From CAZRGV01 sp964599655 (GTDB lineage Bacteria > Planctomycetota > Planctomycetia > Isosphaerales > Isosphaeraceae): a stretch of 30,967 bases of DNA. Of this stretch, positions 24,772 to 30,967 are shown piece by piece. Under the pieces are notes generated by a model. It did not search any database. It was given only the letters and a program-made list of their open reading frames with translations, and was not told where the DNA came from. Made by a program: the position numbers and the translations under genes. The stretch is from the NCBI GenBank assembly GCA_964599655.1, contig CAZRGV010000072.1:1-30967 (forward strand), written 5' to 3'. Each line of letters opens with the position of its first letter. The first letter of the stretch is position 1.

Positions 24772-25324
24772 CGTTTTCTGGAGGCCGCTCGGGGGTGTGG
24801 GTCGATGCTGACTGCGATACCGACGCCGAATCGAGATCGAATTCGTTGAGTCCGAAAAGCTTGTCGGTGTCGAGGATGATCAGCAGGCGATCTTCCAGCT
24901 TGGCCAGTCCGGAAACGAACCGCCGGGAAACCGCCGCCATGGAGATCGGGACGGGCTGAATCTGGTCGCCCGAGATCCGCATGACCTGAGTCACCTCGTC
25001 GACGATGCAACCAACAATCTTGTCTTCCACCGTGACGACGATCGTTCGAGTCTCGTCGTCGAACGGGCGGGGTGTCAGTCCGAACCGCTTTCTAAGGTTG
25101 ATGATCGGGATCACGTTCCCGCGCAGGTTGATCAGCCCCTCGATCGCGTCGGGCACCTGAGGCAGCCGGGTAATCGGCTTCATCAGGATAATCTCCCGGA
25201 TGCGCGTAATCGGTATGGCGTAATCCTCGTCGTCGAGGCGAAATCCCACGAATTGCCGAATGGCCTGATCTCGACCTTTGGGGTCGCGTTCGGGCGCGTC
25301 GCTTCGGGGTGTCCCAGGCGGCAT
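24764..25324 (-). CDS. cheW: chemotaxis coupling protein
   Basis: CheW of 186 residues, an adaptor linking receptor and CheA. The core begins at FVGFRLDDEDYAIPITRIREII and includes the conserved GLINLRGNVIPIINLRKRFGL and ILDTDKLF segments. A ~20-residue N-terminal and ~25-residue C-terminal tail are extra and look disordered. It is the first gene of the eight-gene operon. The ATG at 25324 has GAGG 8 bases upstream. Its last bases overlap the receptor start codon. Confidence 0.95.
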   Translation of the reverse strand: MPPGTPRSDAPERDPKGRDQAIRQFVGFRLDDEDYAIPITRIREIILMKPITRLPQVPDAIEGLINLRGNVIPIINLRKRFGLTPRPFDDETRTIVVTVEDKIVGCIVDEVTQVMRISGDQIQPVPISMAAVSRRFVSGLAKLEDRLLIILDTDKLFGLNEFDLDSASVSQSASTHTPERPPENGA

Positions 25325-25516
25325 GGAGCAACCTCACGTGGAGCGAGGACGAGAGCGATCGCGGTGACGTGGATCGAGGCCCGGACGTGTGATCTTCCGA
25401 CTCGCCGGAAGAAAGCCCGCTGTTTGCCTCATCCCCACAACTATAACACCTCGATGGTTTCTGGAGGAGAAATCGCGCGACGCGCCGATGGCCAGGGCAT
25501 CGACCTCGGCGGGTGG

Positions 25517-25539
25517 CACGGGTGGCTTGTCCACCCGTG
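25517..25539. repeat. REP-like palindrome
   Basis: CACGGGTGG, a CTTGT loop and CCACCCGTG form a perfect 9-bp stem, preceded by GGGTGG. The form resembles short GC-rich repetitive palindromes often scattered between genes. Only one copy is present in this window, so its repetitive nature is inferred. Confidence 0.5.
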
Positions 25540-25990
25540 TTCCGGGCCCGTCGCAGCCACTGGCGGGCGAGCCGCCGATGGCACCCATTCCGATGGAACG
25601 CCGCCCAATCGGGCGCAGCGGCGGACCCACCCCGCCGCTGCGATCTCCAGTCATGCGATGGCTTTCTCTCGGCGGGCCGCTCCACTGAGCTTGGATGATC
25701 GGACTTCCCGCGCCACGGAGACCCGCATCGATCGTAACGGCCGCCGAGGACCAAGATCGATTTCCCGAATTCCTGTCGGAGGTGTCGAGGCGGATCGCCG
25801 CTCGGGTCCGACCGGCCCGGCGGCGCTGAGTCGGTTGTGGAATCGATCCCTGGGAACGCGGTCGAACCCCGGCCCGAACCGTTCGAACGTGGGGCGTGGC
25901 CCGTACGGTTTATTCAAATCCATAGAACGAAATCCAAAAGGATTCGACCTCGATCGAGAGTCACTTTCCCCATACGGTCGACCGAGCGCG

Positions 25991-26018
25991 TTGCATCCTG
26001 CATCCCTCATCGTATCCT
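25991..26018 (+). promoter_or_regulatory. candidate promoter of the secreted protein
   Basis: TTGCAT (25991-25996), a 16-base spacer and TATCCT (26013-26018). The match is modest (3 and 4 of 6), but it would place the start site just before the leader hairpin. Confidence 0.3.
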
Positions 26019-26043
26019 AGAAAAAGAACGTCATGATGGCCGT

Positions 26044-26073
26044 CCGGCGTGGGAATGTCGATTCTCACGCCGG
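26044..26073 (+). promoter_or_regulatory. strong leader hairpin, possible riboregulator
   Basis: CCGGCGTGGGAAT (26044-26056), a GTCG tetraloop and ATTCTCACGCCGG (26061-26073) form a 13-bp RNA stem with one G-U pair, ending 31 bases before the start codon. GTCGATTCTC occurs twice (26057-26066 and 26077-26086). The second copy is followed by TCTC-GCGGC-GAGA (26083-26095), which overlaps the AGAGGGG ribosome site (26093-26099). Two alternative pairings are therefore possible. Confidence 0.5.
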
Positions 26074-26104
26074 CGGGTCGATTCTCGCGGCGAGAGGGGT
26101 CGGC

Positions 26105-27232
26105 ATGCGTTATCGATGGCAACGCGTCGCGTTCGTGCTGGGGGTGGTCGGCCTGTTCTCGGCCGAGGTGGCTCACGGCCGCTATTACTACCCTCGAGGC
26201 TATGGCCGTTGGGGCTGGGGAGGCTGGGGCGTCGGCGCCGATTATGGCGCCTATGCTCGAGGGCTGGGCTGGCTGGCCGCGGGGCAGGGGGTGTATAACC
26301 TCGACACGGCCGCGGCCCGCTCCATCAACGTCAACACGGCCATCCGTCTCAATGAGTACATGTACGAAAGCATTCTGAATCATGATCGGCAGCTCTGGAA
26401 GCGCAAGGCGAAAGAGTTGAAGGATTACAAGGATGCGTATTCCGCGCTCCAAAATCGCCTGCGGAACAATCCCACGCCGCGCGACATCGATTCCGGCGAC
26501 GCCCTGAACATCGCCCTCGACGAGCTCGGCGACCCGAGGTACGCCTATGCCGTGCAGCAGGAAGCGAACATCAAGATCGACGGCTCGCTGATCCGGAACA
26601 TCCCGTTCCGCAACGCGGTCGAGGCGGTGACTCTGAGCCTCAACGAGCTGACCGACGGCGACCAGCCCGAAATCTTTCTTGGCCCCGAATTCGCCAACGA
26701 CGTGACGGCCTATCGGGCGATCACCGACGAGCTGAACAACGAGGTGGAGACCTCGGGCACGGTGAAGCCCCAGACCGTCGGCAAGATGCGAGACGTGCTC
26801 AATCGCGTGAAGGAAAAGCTCAAGTCGATTCCCGACCTCGACCCGACCAAGCGGTTCGACGCCGAGCGGCATCTTCGCGCCTTGATGGGGCTGTCTTACA
26901 TGCTCGATGGCCCATCGCTCGAGATTTTCCTGGCGGATGTCGAGAACCGCGACGACGTGACGCTGGCCAAGTTGCTGGGCTTTATGCAGTCGTTCAACCT
27001 TCGGTTCGGCATTGCCCAGACGCCCTCGCAGAAGGAGGCGTACCGCACGCTCTATCCGATGCTGGTGCGGGTTCGCGACCAGCTCTTCGGCGAGGGCACG
27101 GGCACGCTGCCGTCGAATGCCGCGTCCCTTTCCGACCGCTCGATTCGACCGGGTGAGTTCTTCGCCGGCATGCACCCCGACGAGCTCGACCCGAAGGCCA
27201 ACCTCGCCAAGGGGCCGCCCCAATCCCCCTGA
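26105..27232 (+). CDS. secreted protein of unknown function
   Basis: I do not recognise this 375-residue protein. The start at 26105 follows AGAGGGG (26093-26099) and yields a signal peptide (1-25, cleavage near AHG). A short Tyr/Gly/Trp-rich stretch follows (RYYYPRGYGRWGWGGWG, 26-42), then a mostly helical, charged body. That body includes NRLRNNPTPRDIDSGDALN and a middle part (about 160-230) with IDGSLIRNIPFRNAVEAV. No catalytic motif, Cys pair or repeat is evident. It is likely exported. Gly/Trp/Tyr-rich start regions are common in planctomycete envelope proteins, so an envelope role is a guess. The leader contains a strong hairpin. Confidence 0.8.
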   Translation: MRYRWQRVAFVLGVVGLFSAEVAHGRYYYPRGYGRWGWGGWGVGADYGAYARGLGWLAAGQGVYNLDTAAARSINVNTAIRLNEYMYESILNHDRQLWKRKAKELKDYKDAYSALQNRLRNNPTPRDIDSGDALNIALDELGDPRYAYAVQQEANIKIDGSLIRNIPFRNAVEAVTLSLNELTDGDQPEIFLGPEFANDVTAYRAITDELNNEVETSGTVKPQTVGKMRDVLNRVKEKLKSIPDLDPTKRFDAERHLRALMGLSYMLDGPSLEIFLADVENRDDVTLAKLLGFMQSFNLRFGIAQTPSQKEAYRTLYPMLVRVRDQLFGEGTGTLPSNAASLSDRSIRPGEFFAGMHPDELDPKANLAKGPPQSP

Positions 27233-27305
27233 TCGATCCGGTCGAAATCTCGAGGCGGGACCCGGCCCCGGCCGACGGCTCGCCGCCTCGCCTTTCGACG
27301 TTGCC

Positions 27306-28412
27306 TCACGATCCGGGCCGCGGGGCGGCCGGTTGCTCGTGGGTCAGGCAGTGCAGGGTTCCGAGCCCCAGGACGAGGTCGACCGCGTGAACGCCCACAA
27401 CCTGGCGTTCCGGGAACAACTCGGCGAGAACGTTCAGCGCCCGTCGGTCGGCCGGATCGTTGAACGTGGGAACGATCACGAGACCATTCGCGATGTAAAA
27501 ATTCGCATAACTGGCCGGTAGCCGCTGGCCCTCGAAAACGACCGGGTCCGGCATCGGCAGGGTGACAACCTGAAGCGCCTGGCCGTCCTGGTCGGTGGCC
27601 GAGCGGAGGCGCTCGAGGTTCTCTTGTAGCGGCTCGAAATTGGGGTCGGTCGGATCATCCTCCACGGCGGCGACCACGGTGGTCGGATTCACGAACCGAG
27701 CGATGTCGTCCACATGCCCGTGCGTGTCGTCGCCGACGATCCCTCGTCCGAGCCAGATCACCTTGCGGATGCCAAGGTAGTCCGCGAAAACGCGTTCGAG
27801 CCCCGGCCGATCCAGACCGGGATTGCGTACCTGGACCTCGGGGCTGAGCAGACATTCCTCGGTGGTCAGCAGGGCGCCTCGCCCGTTGACGTCGATCGCG
27901 CCGCCTTCAAGGACGACGCGTTCGTGATGCCCGTCGCGTTCGGTTTCGGGCTTCCAGCGGCGGATGTCCAGCTCCTTCGCCAGAAAGCGAGGAATGCGAA
28001 GATCGTGTTGATAGTTGTCGTACTTGGCCCAGGCATTGAACCGCCAGTCGATGATCGCGACTGGATCGTTGGATTCGTCCGCCTGGTCGTGAACCACGAA
28101 GCTCGGAGCACTATCGCGAAGCCAGACGCGATCGGTACGCACGCGGTGGAAGCGAACCCGATCGTCATCGAGATTCACACCCGCCAGCGCCAGCTTCTTG
28201 CGGGCCTTGCGCTCGTCGCGACGCCCGCCGACGAGGATGTTCACCGGCTCGGCCCGGCTGAGCAGGCGGACAATCTCGGTGTAAACCCACGGAATCGGCG
28301 CGAATTTGCCAGGCCAATCCTCGCGGTGATGCGGCCAGGCAATCCAGGTGGCCTCGTGAGGCTCCCATTCGGCCGGAAGGCGATAACCCAGTGCGGCGGG
28401 CGTTTCGGGCAT
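27306..28412 (-). CDS. aguA: agmatine deiminase
   Basis: This 368-residue protein is of the agmatine deiminase / bacterial peptidylarginine deiminase-like family, converting agmatine to N-carbamoylputrescine and ammonia. Active-site residues are in place: Asp100 (VWLRDSAP), Glu169 (VLEGGAIDVNG), His233 (DTHGHVDDIARF) and nucleophile Cys355 (GLGTLHCLTHEQP). The N-terminal EWEPHEATWIAWPHHREDWPG is typical. It is cytoplasmic. The preceding gene on the strand encodes the next enzyme (AguB), which strongly supports agmatine as the substrate. The 198-base spacer and its hairpin leave open whether they share one transcript. Confidence 0.94.
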   Translation of the reverse strand: MPETPAALGYRLPAEWEPHEATWIAWPHHREDWPGKFAPIPWVYTEIVRLLSRAEPVNILVGGRRDERKARKKLALAGVNLDDDRVRFHRVRTDRVWLRDSAPSFVVHDQADESNDPVAIIDWRFNAWAKYDNYQHDLRIPRFLAKELDIRRWKPETERDGHHERVVLEGGAIDVNGRGALLTTEECLLSPEVQVRNPGLDRPGLERVFADYLGIRKVIWLGRGIVGDDTHGHVDDIARFVNPTTVVAAVEDDPTDPNFEPLQENLERLRSATDQDGQALQVVTLPMPDPVVFEGQRLPASYANFYIANGLVIVPTFNDPADRRALNVLAELFPERQVVGVHAVDLVLGLGTLHCLTHEQPAAPRPGS

Positions 28413-28532
28413 CGGTCGACTCGTCTCGCGAAAATTGAGGGAACCTCGATCTCGACAGGATCAAGGGGGCCGGTTTTCTGGAGGGATCGGAGCGGCTGTG
28501 CTCGCATCGTACCGTTGTCCGCTCGGGCGCCC

Positions 28533-28550
28533 CGGGTCGTTCCCGACCCG
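28533..28550 (-). terminator. hairpin between aguB and aguA
   Basis: CGGGTCG (28533-28539), a TTCC loop and CGACCCG (28544-28550): a perfect 7-bp stem with a tetraloop, 60 bases after the aguB stop on the minus strand. No U-tract follows, so attenuation or mRNA stability are as likely as termination. Confidence 0.4.
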
Positions 28551-28610
28551 TGCTCTGGCCTGGGTCGACGTGGAACACGGGTTGTGGACGACCCGCGGCA
28601 CCCGGCGAGA

Positions 28611-29507
28611 TCAGGGCTTCGGGCCGAGGAAACGCTGGACGATCGGTCCGTAGGCATCAATGCGACGGTCCCGAAGAAACGGCCAGTGCCGCCGGGTTTC
28701 CTCGGTCAGTTTCGGGTCGCACCGCACGATCAGGACCTCCTCGGTATCCTGGCTGGCGCGGGCGAGAATCCGGCCGAAGGGGTCGGCGACGAACGATCCG
28801 CCCCAGAATTCGAGGCCGCCATCGGCGGGCCCTTCGTGGCCGATCCGGTTGACCGCCGCGACGTAAACCCCGTTGGCGATCGCATGGGCCCGCTGCATCG
28901 TCTGCCAGGCATCCGCCTGCGCCTCGCCAAACTCGGCCTTCTCGCTCGGATGCCAGCCGATCGCCGTGGGATAGAAAATCACATCGGCCCCCTGAAGCGC
29001 GGTGAGCCGGGCGGCCGCGGGATACCACTGATCCCAGCAAACGAGGGTTCCCACCGTGGCGTGTCGGGTCTCGAACGCCTGGAAGCCGAGATCGCCAGGC
29101 GTGAAGTAATACTTCTCGTAGTAAAGCGGATCGTCGGGAATATGCATCTTGCGATAGATGCCGGCGATCGAACCGTCGGGAGCGAGCACGACGGCCGTAT
29201 TGTGGTAGACGCCCGCGGCCCGACGCTCAAAAACCGATCCGACGATGGTCATGCCGGTTGCCCGGCCGCCCGCCGCGAGGGCCTCGGTGGTGGGGCCAGG
29301 TATCGGCTCCGCCAGGTCGAAGTTCCTGGGATCTTCGGTCTGACAGAAATACGGGGTTCGAAAGAGCTCTGGCAGGCAAGCAACCTGCGAGCCTTTCGAC
29401 GCGGCCAGGCGGAGGAACTCGCAGGCGCGCTGGAGATTCTCGTCCGGGTTGGTCGAGCATCGCATTTGGACCAGTCCCAGCGTAAACGGCGAGGCGGCGT
29501 GCGTCAT
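28611..29507 (-). CDS. aguB: N-carbamoylputrescine amidase
   Basis: This 298-residue nitrilase-superfamily amidase hydrolyses N-carbamoylputrescine to putrescine, CO2 and ammonia. The triad is Glu47 (CLPELF), Lys120 (YRKMHIPDDP) and Cys157 (LVCWDQWYPAAARL). YYEKYYFTPGD and IGWHPSEK match the AguB branch. The start at 29507 (MTHAASPFTLGLVQMRC) is chosen because the family begins there; the 132-residue upstream extension is a shadow. With aguA downstream, it completes the agmatine route to putrescine. Confidence 0.95.
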   Translation of the reverse strand: MTHAASPFTLGLVQMRCSTNPDENLQRACEFLRLAASKGSQVACLPELFRTPYFCQTEDPRNFDLAEPIPGPTTEALAAGGRATGMTIVGSVFERRAAGVYHNTAVVLAPDGSIAGIYRKMHIPDDPLYYEKYYFTPGDLGFQAFETRHATVGTLVCWDQWYPAAARLTALQGADVIFYPTAIGWHPSEKAEFGEAQADAWQTMQRAHAIANGVYVAAVNRIGHEGPADGGLEFWGGSFVADPFGRILARASQDTEEVLIVRCDPKLTEETRRHWPFLRDRRIDAYGPIVQRFLGPKP

Positions 29508-29586
29508 GACGTCTCGAGTCGGTTCGATCCACACGGGTGAGAAATCGGCCCACGCCACGTTCCAGGGCCGAGGGTCGCGGCAAGCC

Positions 29587-29615
29587 ATTCTATCGCAAGG
29601 GTCGAGGGTCGTTGA
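29587..29615 (-). promoter_or_regulatory. candidate aguB promoter
   Basis: The minus strand reads TAGAAT at 29592-29587 (5 of 6 consensus), about 80 bases before the aguB start. The -35 match 17 bases upstream (TCAACG) is poor. Confidence 0.35.
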
Positions 29616-29674
29616 ACGCCAGCGCAATTGGCGAGCTTCGCCCGGCAGGATGGCGGATGGGCCCCGAGGCCGCC

Positions 29675-29704
29675 TTGACCCATCCCGTGCTAAATCGATA
29701 GACT
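29675..29704 (+). promoter_or_regulatory. candidate rex promoter
   Basis: TTGACC (29675-29680), an 18-base spacer and TAGACT (29699-29704). TTGTG at 29708-29712, at the expected start site, matches half of the Rex operator TTGTGAAA..TTCACAA, so autoregulation is conceivable but only a half-site is seen. Confidence 0.4.
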
Positions 29705-29820
29705 CGATTGTGTTAAGGACGGTCGGCGCGTCCTGCTCCGCCGTTCCGGACGACGGGAACAACGGTGGCGGCCGGTTCGATCGTGAACGGGTCGATGGGT
29801 GTGGTCCCGGCACTGGCAGG

Positions 29821-30539
29821 ATGTCCCTTCGTTCCGCCCCCCCGGAGCCCCTCCTCGTGGCGGATTCCCGACGCGAACCAAACGCCGAGAAACCGGCCCC
29901 CAAGGCGGTGGTCGGTCGGGTCAGCCTCTATCTCCGCCAGCTCGAAACGTTTCAAAAGGCGGGTCAGAACACGATCTCGAGTAGCCAGCTTGGCGCCGCG
30001 CTGGGAATCAATGNNNNNNNNNNNNNNNNNNNNNNNNNNNNNNNNCGTTCTTCGGCCAGTTTGGATATCCGGGCATTGGCTACCGGATCGAGGAGCTGAT
30101 CGCGGAAATCCGGCGCATTCTGGGAATTGATCGGGTGTGGCCGACGGCCCTGATCGGCCTGGGCAACCTCGGACGAGCCCTCATCAAGTATCGCGGATTC
30201 CGATCGCGGGGCTTCCATGTGGTCGCCCTCTTCGACAACGACCCCAAGAAAGTCGGGCAAACCCAGGCCGGCCTGATCGTTCACTCCCTGGAGGACCTGC
30301 CGGCGCTGGTATCCACCCTGGGAATCGGCCTGGCGATCCTGACCATCCCGGCCGAGTCCGCGCAGCGGGTGGCCGAGCAGGTTGTGGCCTGCGGCATCCA
30401 CGGCATTCTCAACTTCGCGCCGGTGTCCTTGATCGTGCCCGAGTCGGTGAGCGTGGTGGCCGTCGACCTGAGCATTCAACTCGAGCATCTTGCCTACAAG
30501 GTTCAGAACCAGCAGGGAGGGATCTCTCACGCGGGTTGA
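29821..30539 (+). CDS. rex: redox-sensing repressor Rex, interrupted by gap
   Basis: Rex is a dimeric repressor that releases DNA when the NADH/NAD+ ratio rises and typically controls fermentation and respiration genes. Before the gap, KAVVGRVSLYLRQLETFQKAG and TISSSQLGAALGIN form the winged-helix domain. After it come FFGQFGYPGIGYRIEELI, the Rossmann motif GLGNLGRAL, and FDNDPKKVG. The C-terminal QLEHLAYKVQN is the domain-swapped helix. The N run (32) puts the halves in different frames; a length divisible by three restores them, and the family spacing predicts about 24. The gap removes the DNA-recognition helix. The ATG at 29821 gives a ~27-residue extra N-terminus; GTG at 29857 is an alternative. 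Confidence 0.92.
30014..30045. other. assembly gap, 32 N
   Basis: This N run lies inside rex. One base of a codon precedes it and two follow, so its length should be a multiple of three. Rex proteins normally have 9 residues between GIN and the FFGQ-like segment, implying about 24 missing bases. Confidence 0.9.
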
Positions 30540-30967
30540 GGCTTCGACGAGTCGGATCGTCCAAACCCCCAACATCAACATCGCGTCGACCCACCAAATC
30601 CTTGCAGGTCACTCACCGGTCCGGCCACCGATCGAAGGCGGCCGGAGTCTTCGCTCGATCCGACCCGGCAACGCTCGCCGCTCCTGGGACGCGTTCGGCG
30701 TTTCGTTTGTCGGTGATGAAGTGCCTCCCGGACCGCGGGAGCCTGTTCCGTCCGTGGTGGAAAAGCGTGACGGTTCCTCCTGAGCAGAGGGGACCGGGCT
30801 CCCAGTCTTCGACCTGCCAGTCCCCGTTCTGAAACCGACCGGTTTCCCGGTCTTCTTCGCGGAACCCAAGCCATTCGGGAGCCGGAGTCCGTCCGGTGTT
30901 CCGGCTTCACCCGACCCGGCAAGCAAATCCGTCCCAGTCCGAACGTCGCGCCACCTCGTCCCGCACT
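30540..30967. other. region after rex, no gene seen
   Basis: Open frames here are short and low in complexity on both strands; none has a recognisable domain or a good ribosome site. A perfect 6-bp hairpin, GAAACC-GACC-GGTTTC (30831-30846), is the only notable structure and could be a weak terminator, though it lies almost 300 bases past the rex stop. Confidence 0.45.

Larger units (their letters stand above)
25325..26104. other. divergent intergenic region
   Basis: These 780 bases lie between the cheW start (minus) and the secreted-protein start (plus). Long open frames exist on both strands but are Arg/Pro/Gly-rich shadows without recognisable domains or ribosome sites. It holds a TATAGT -10-like box on the minus strand (25440-25445) without a good -35, a 9-bp palindrome (25517-25539), a plus-strand promoter candidate (25991-26018) and the leader hairpin (26044-26073). 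Confidence 0.5.
29508..29820. other. divergent aguB-rex intergenic region
   Basis: This 313-base spacer holds promoter candidates in both directions (29587-29615 minus, 29675-29704 plus) and a TTGTG half-site at 29708-29712. No gene was seen. Confidence 0.5.

Noticed and set aside
25253..26020. 255-codon plus-strand frame upstream of the secreted protein
   Set aside because: It begins inside cheW antisense and has a random Arg/Gly/Pro-rich composition with no domain.
29821..30539. Two separate small genes at the rex locus
   Set aside because: Both parts align to one Rex protein across the N run.
30490..30783. 97-codon open frame after rex
   Set aside because: It overlaps the end of rex, has no ribosome site and no recognisable composition or motif.
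1..30967. CRISPR array, prophage or insertion sequence
   Set aside because: No regularly spaced repeats, no transposase, integrase or phage structural genes were seen on either strand.

Overview
The window looks like a planctomycete chromosome segment, probably from an Isosphaeraceae-like lineage (inference). The DNA is visibly GC-rich. It carries family signatures typical of planctomycetes: a DUF1559 prepilin-like protein, a PSCyt1/DUF1549/DUF1553 cytochrome protein next to its DUF1501 partner, and a secreted glutathione peroxidase. No rRNA, tRNA, CRISPR array, insertion sequence or phage gene was recognised. Two N runs (8019-8089 and 30014-30045) interrupt a DUF1501 gene and a rex gene. In both, the N count is one base off the frame, so these are assembly artefacts and not frameshifts.

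Layout, left to right. (1) 1-4712: the C-terminal fossil of an esterase paralogue, an intact secreted alpha/beta hydrolase, a secreted glutathione peroxidase, a membrane-anchored M48 metalloprotease on the minus strand, and a DUF1559 prepilin-like protein. (2) 4877-7277, minus: a Nudix hydrolase directly behind aspS, whose product carries the residues of a non-discriminating (Asp/Asn) AspRS. (3) 7493-12681, minus: the DUF1501 and PSD1-type pair, the latter enlarged by a duplicated ~175-residue module. (4) 13082-16200, plus: an OSBS/NSAR enolase-superfamily enzyme, a carboxypeptidase G2-like M20 hydrolase and a COG3375-type GNAT. These are the three components of the known succinylation-racemisation-desuccinylation route from D- to L-amino acids. 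(5) 16236-25324, minus: a complete eight-gene chemotaxis operon, in transcription order cheW, a soluble GAF-PAS-GAF receptor, cheR, cheA, cheC-like, cheD, cheY, cheB, with several start/stop overlaps. (6) 26105-27232, plus: a secreted protein of unknown function with a strong hairpin in its leader. (7) 27306-29507, minus: aguA and aguB, which convert agmatine to putrescine. (8) 29821-30539, plus: the redox repressor gene rex, divergent from aguB.

Nothing here is clearly a new defence or mobile system. The best leads are the putative D-amino-acid salvage cluster, the self-contained soluble-receptor chemotaxis operon with an expanded CheA dimerisation region and a one-centre CheC, the decayed tandem duplicate at the left edge, the alternative-pairing leader hairpin at 26044-26095, and the predicted non-discriminating AspRS.
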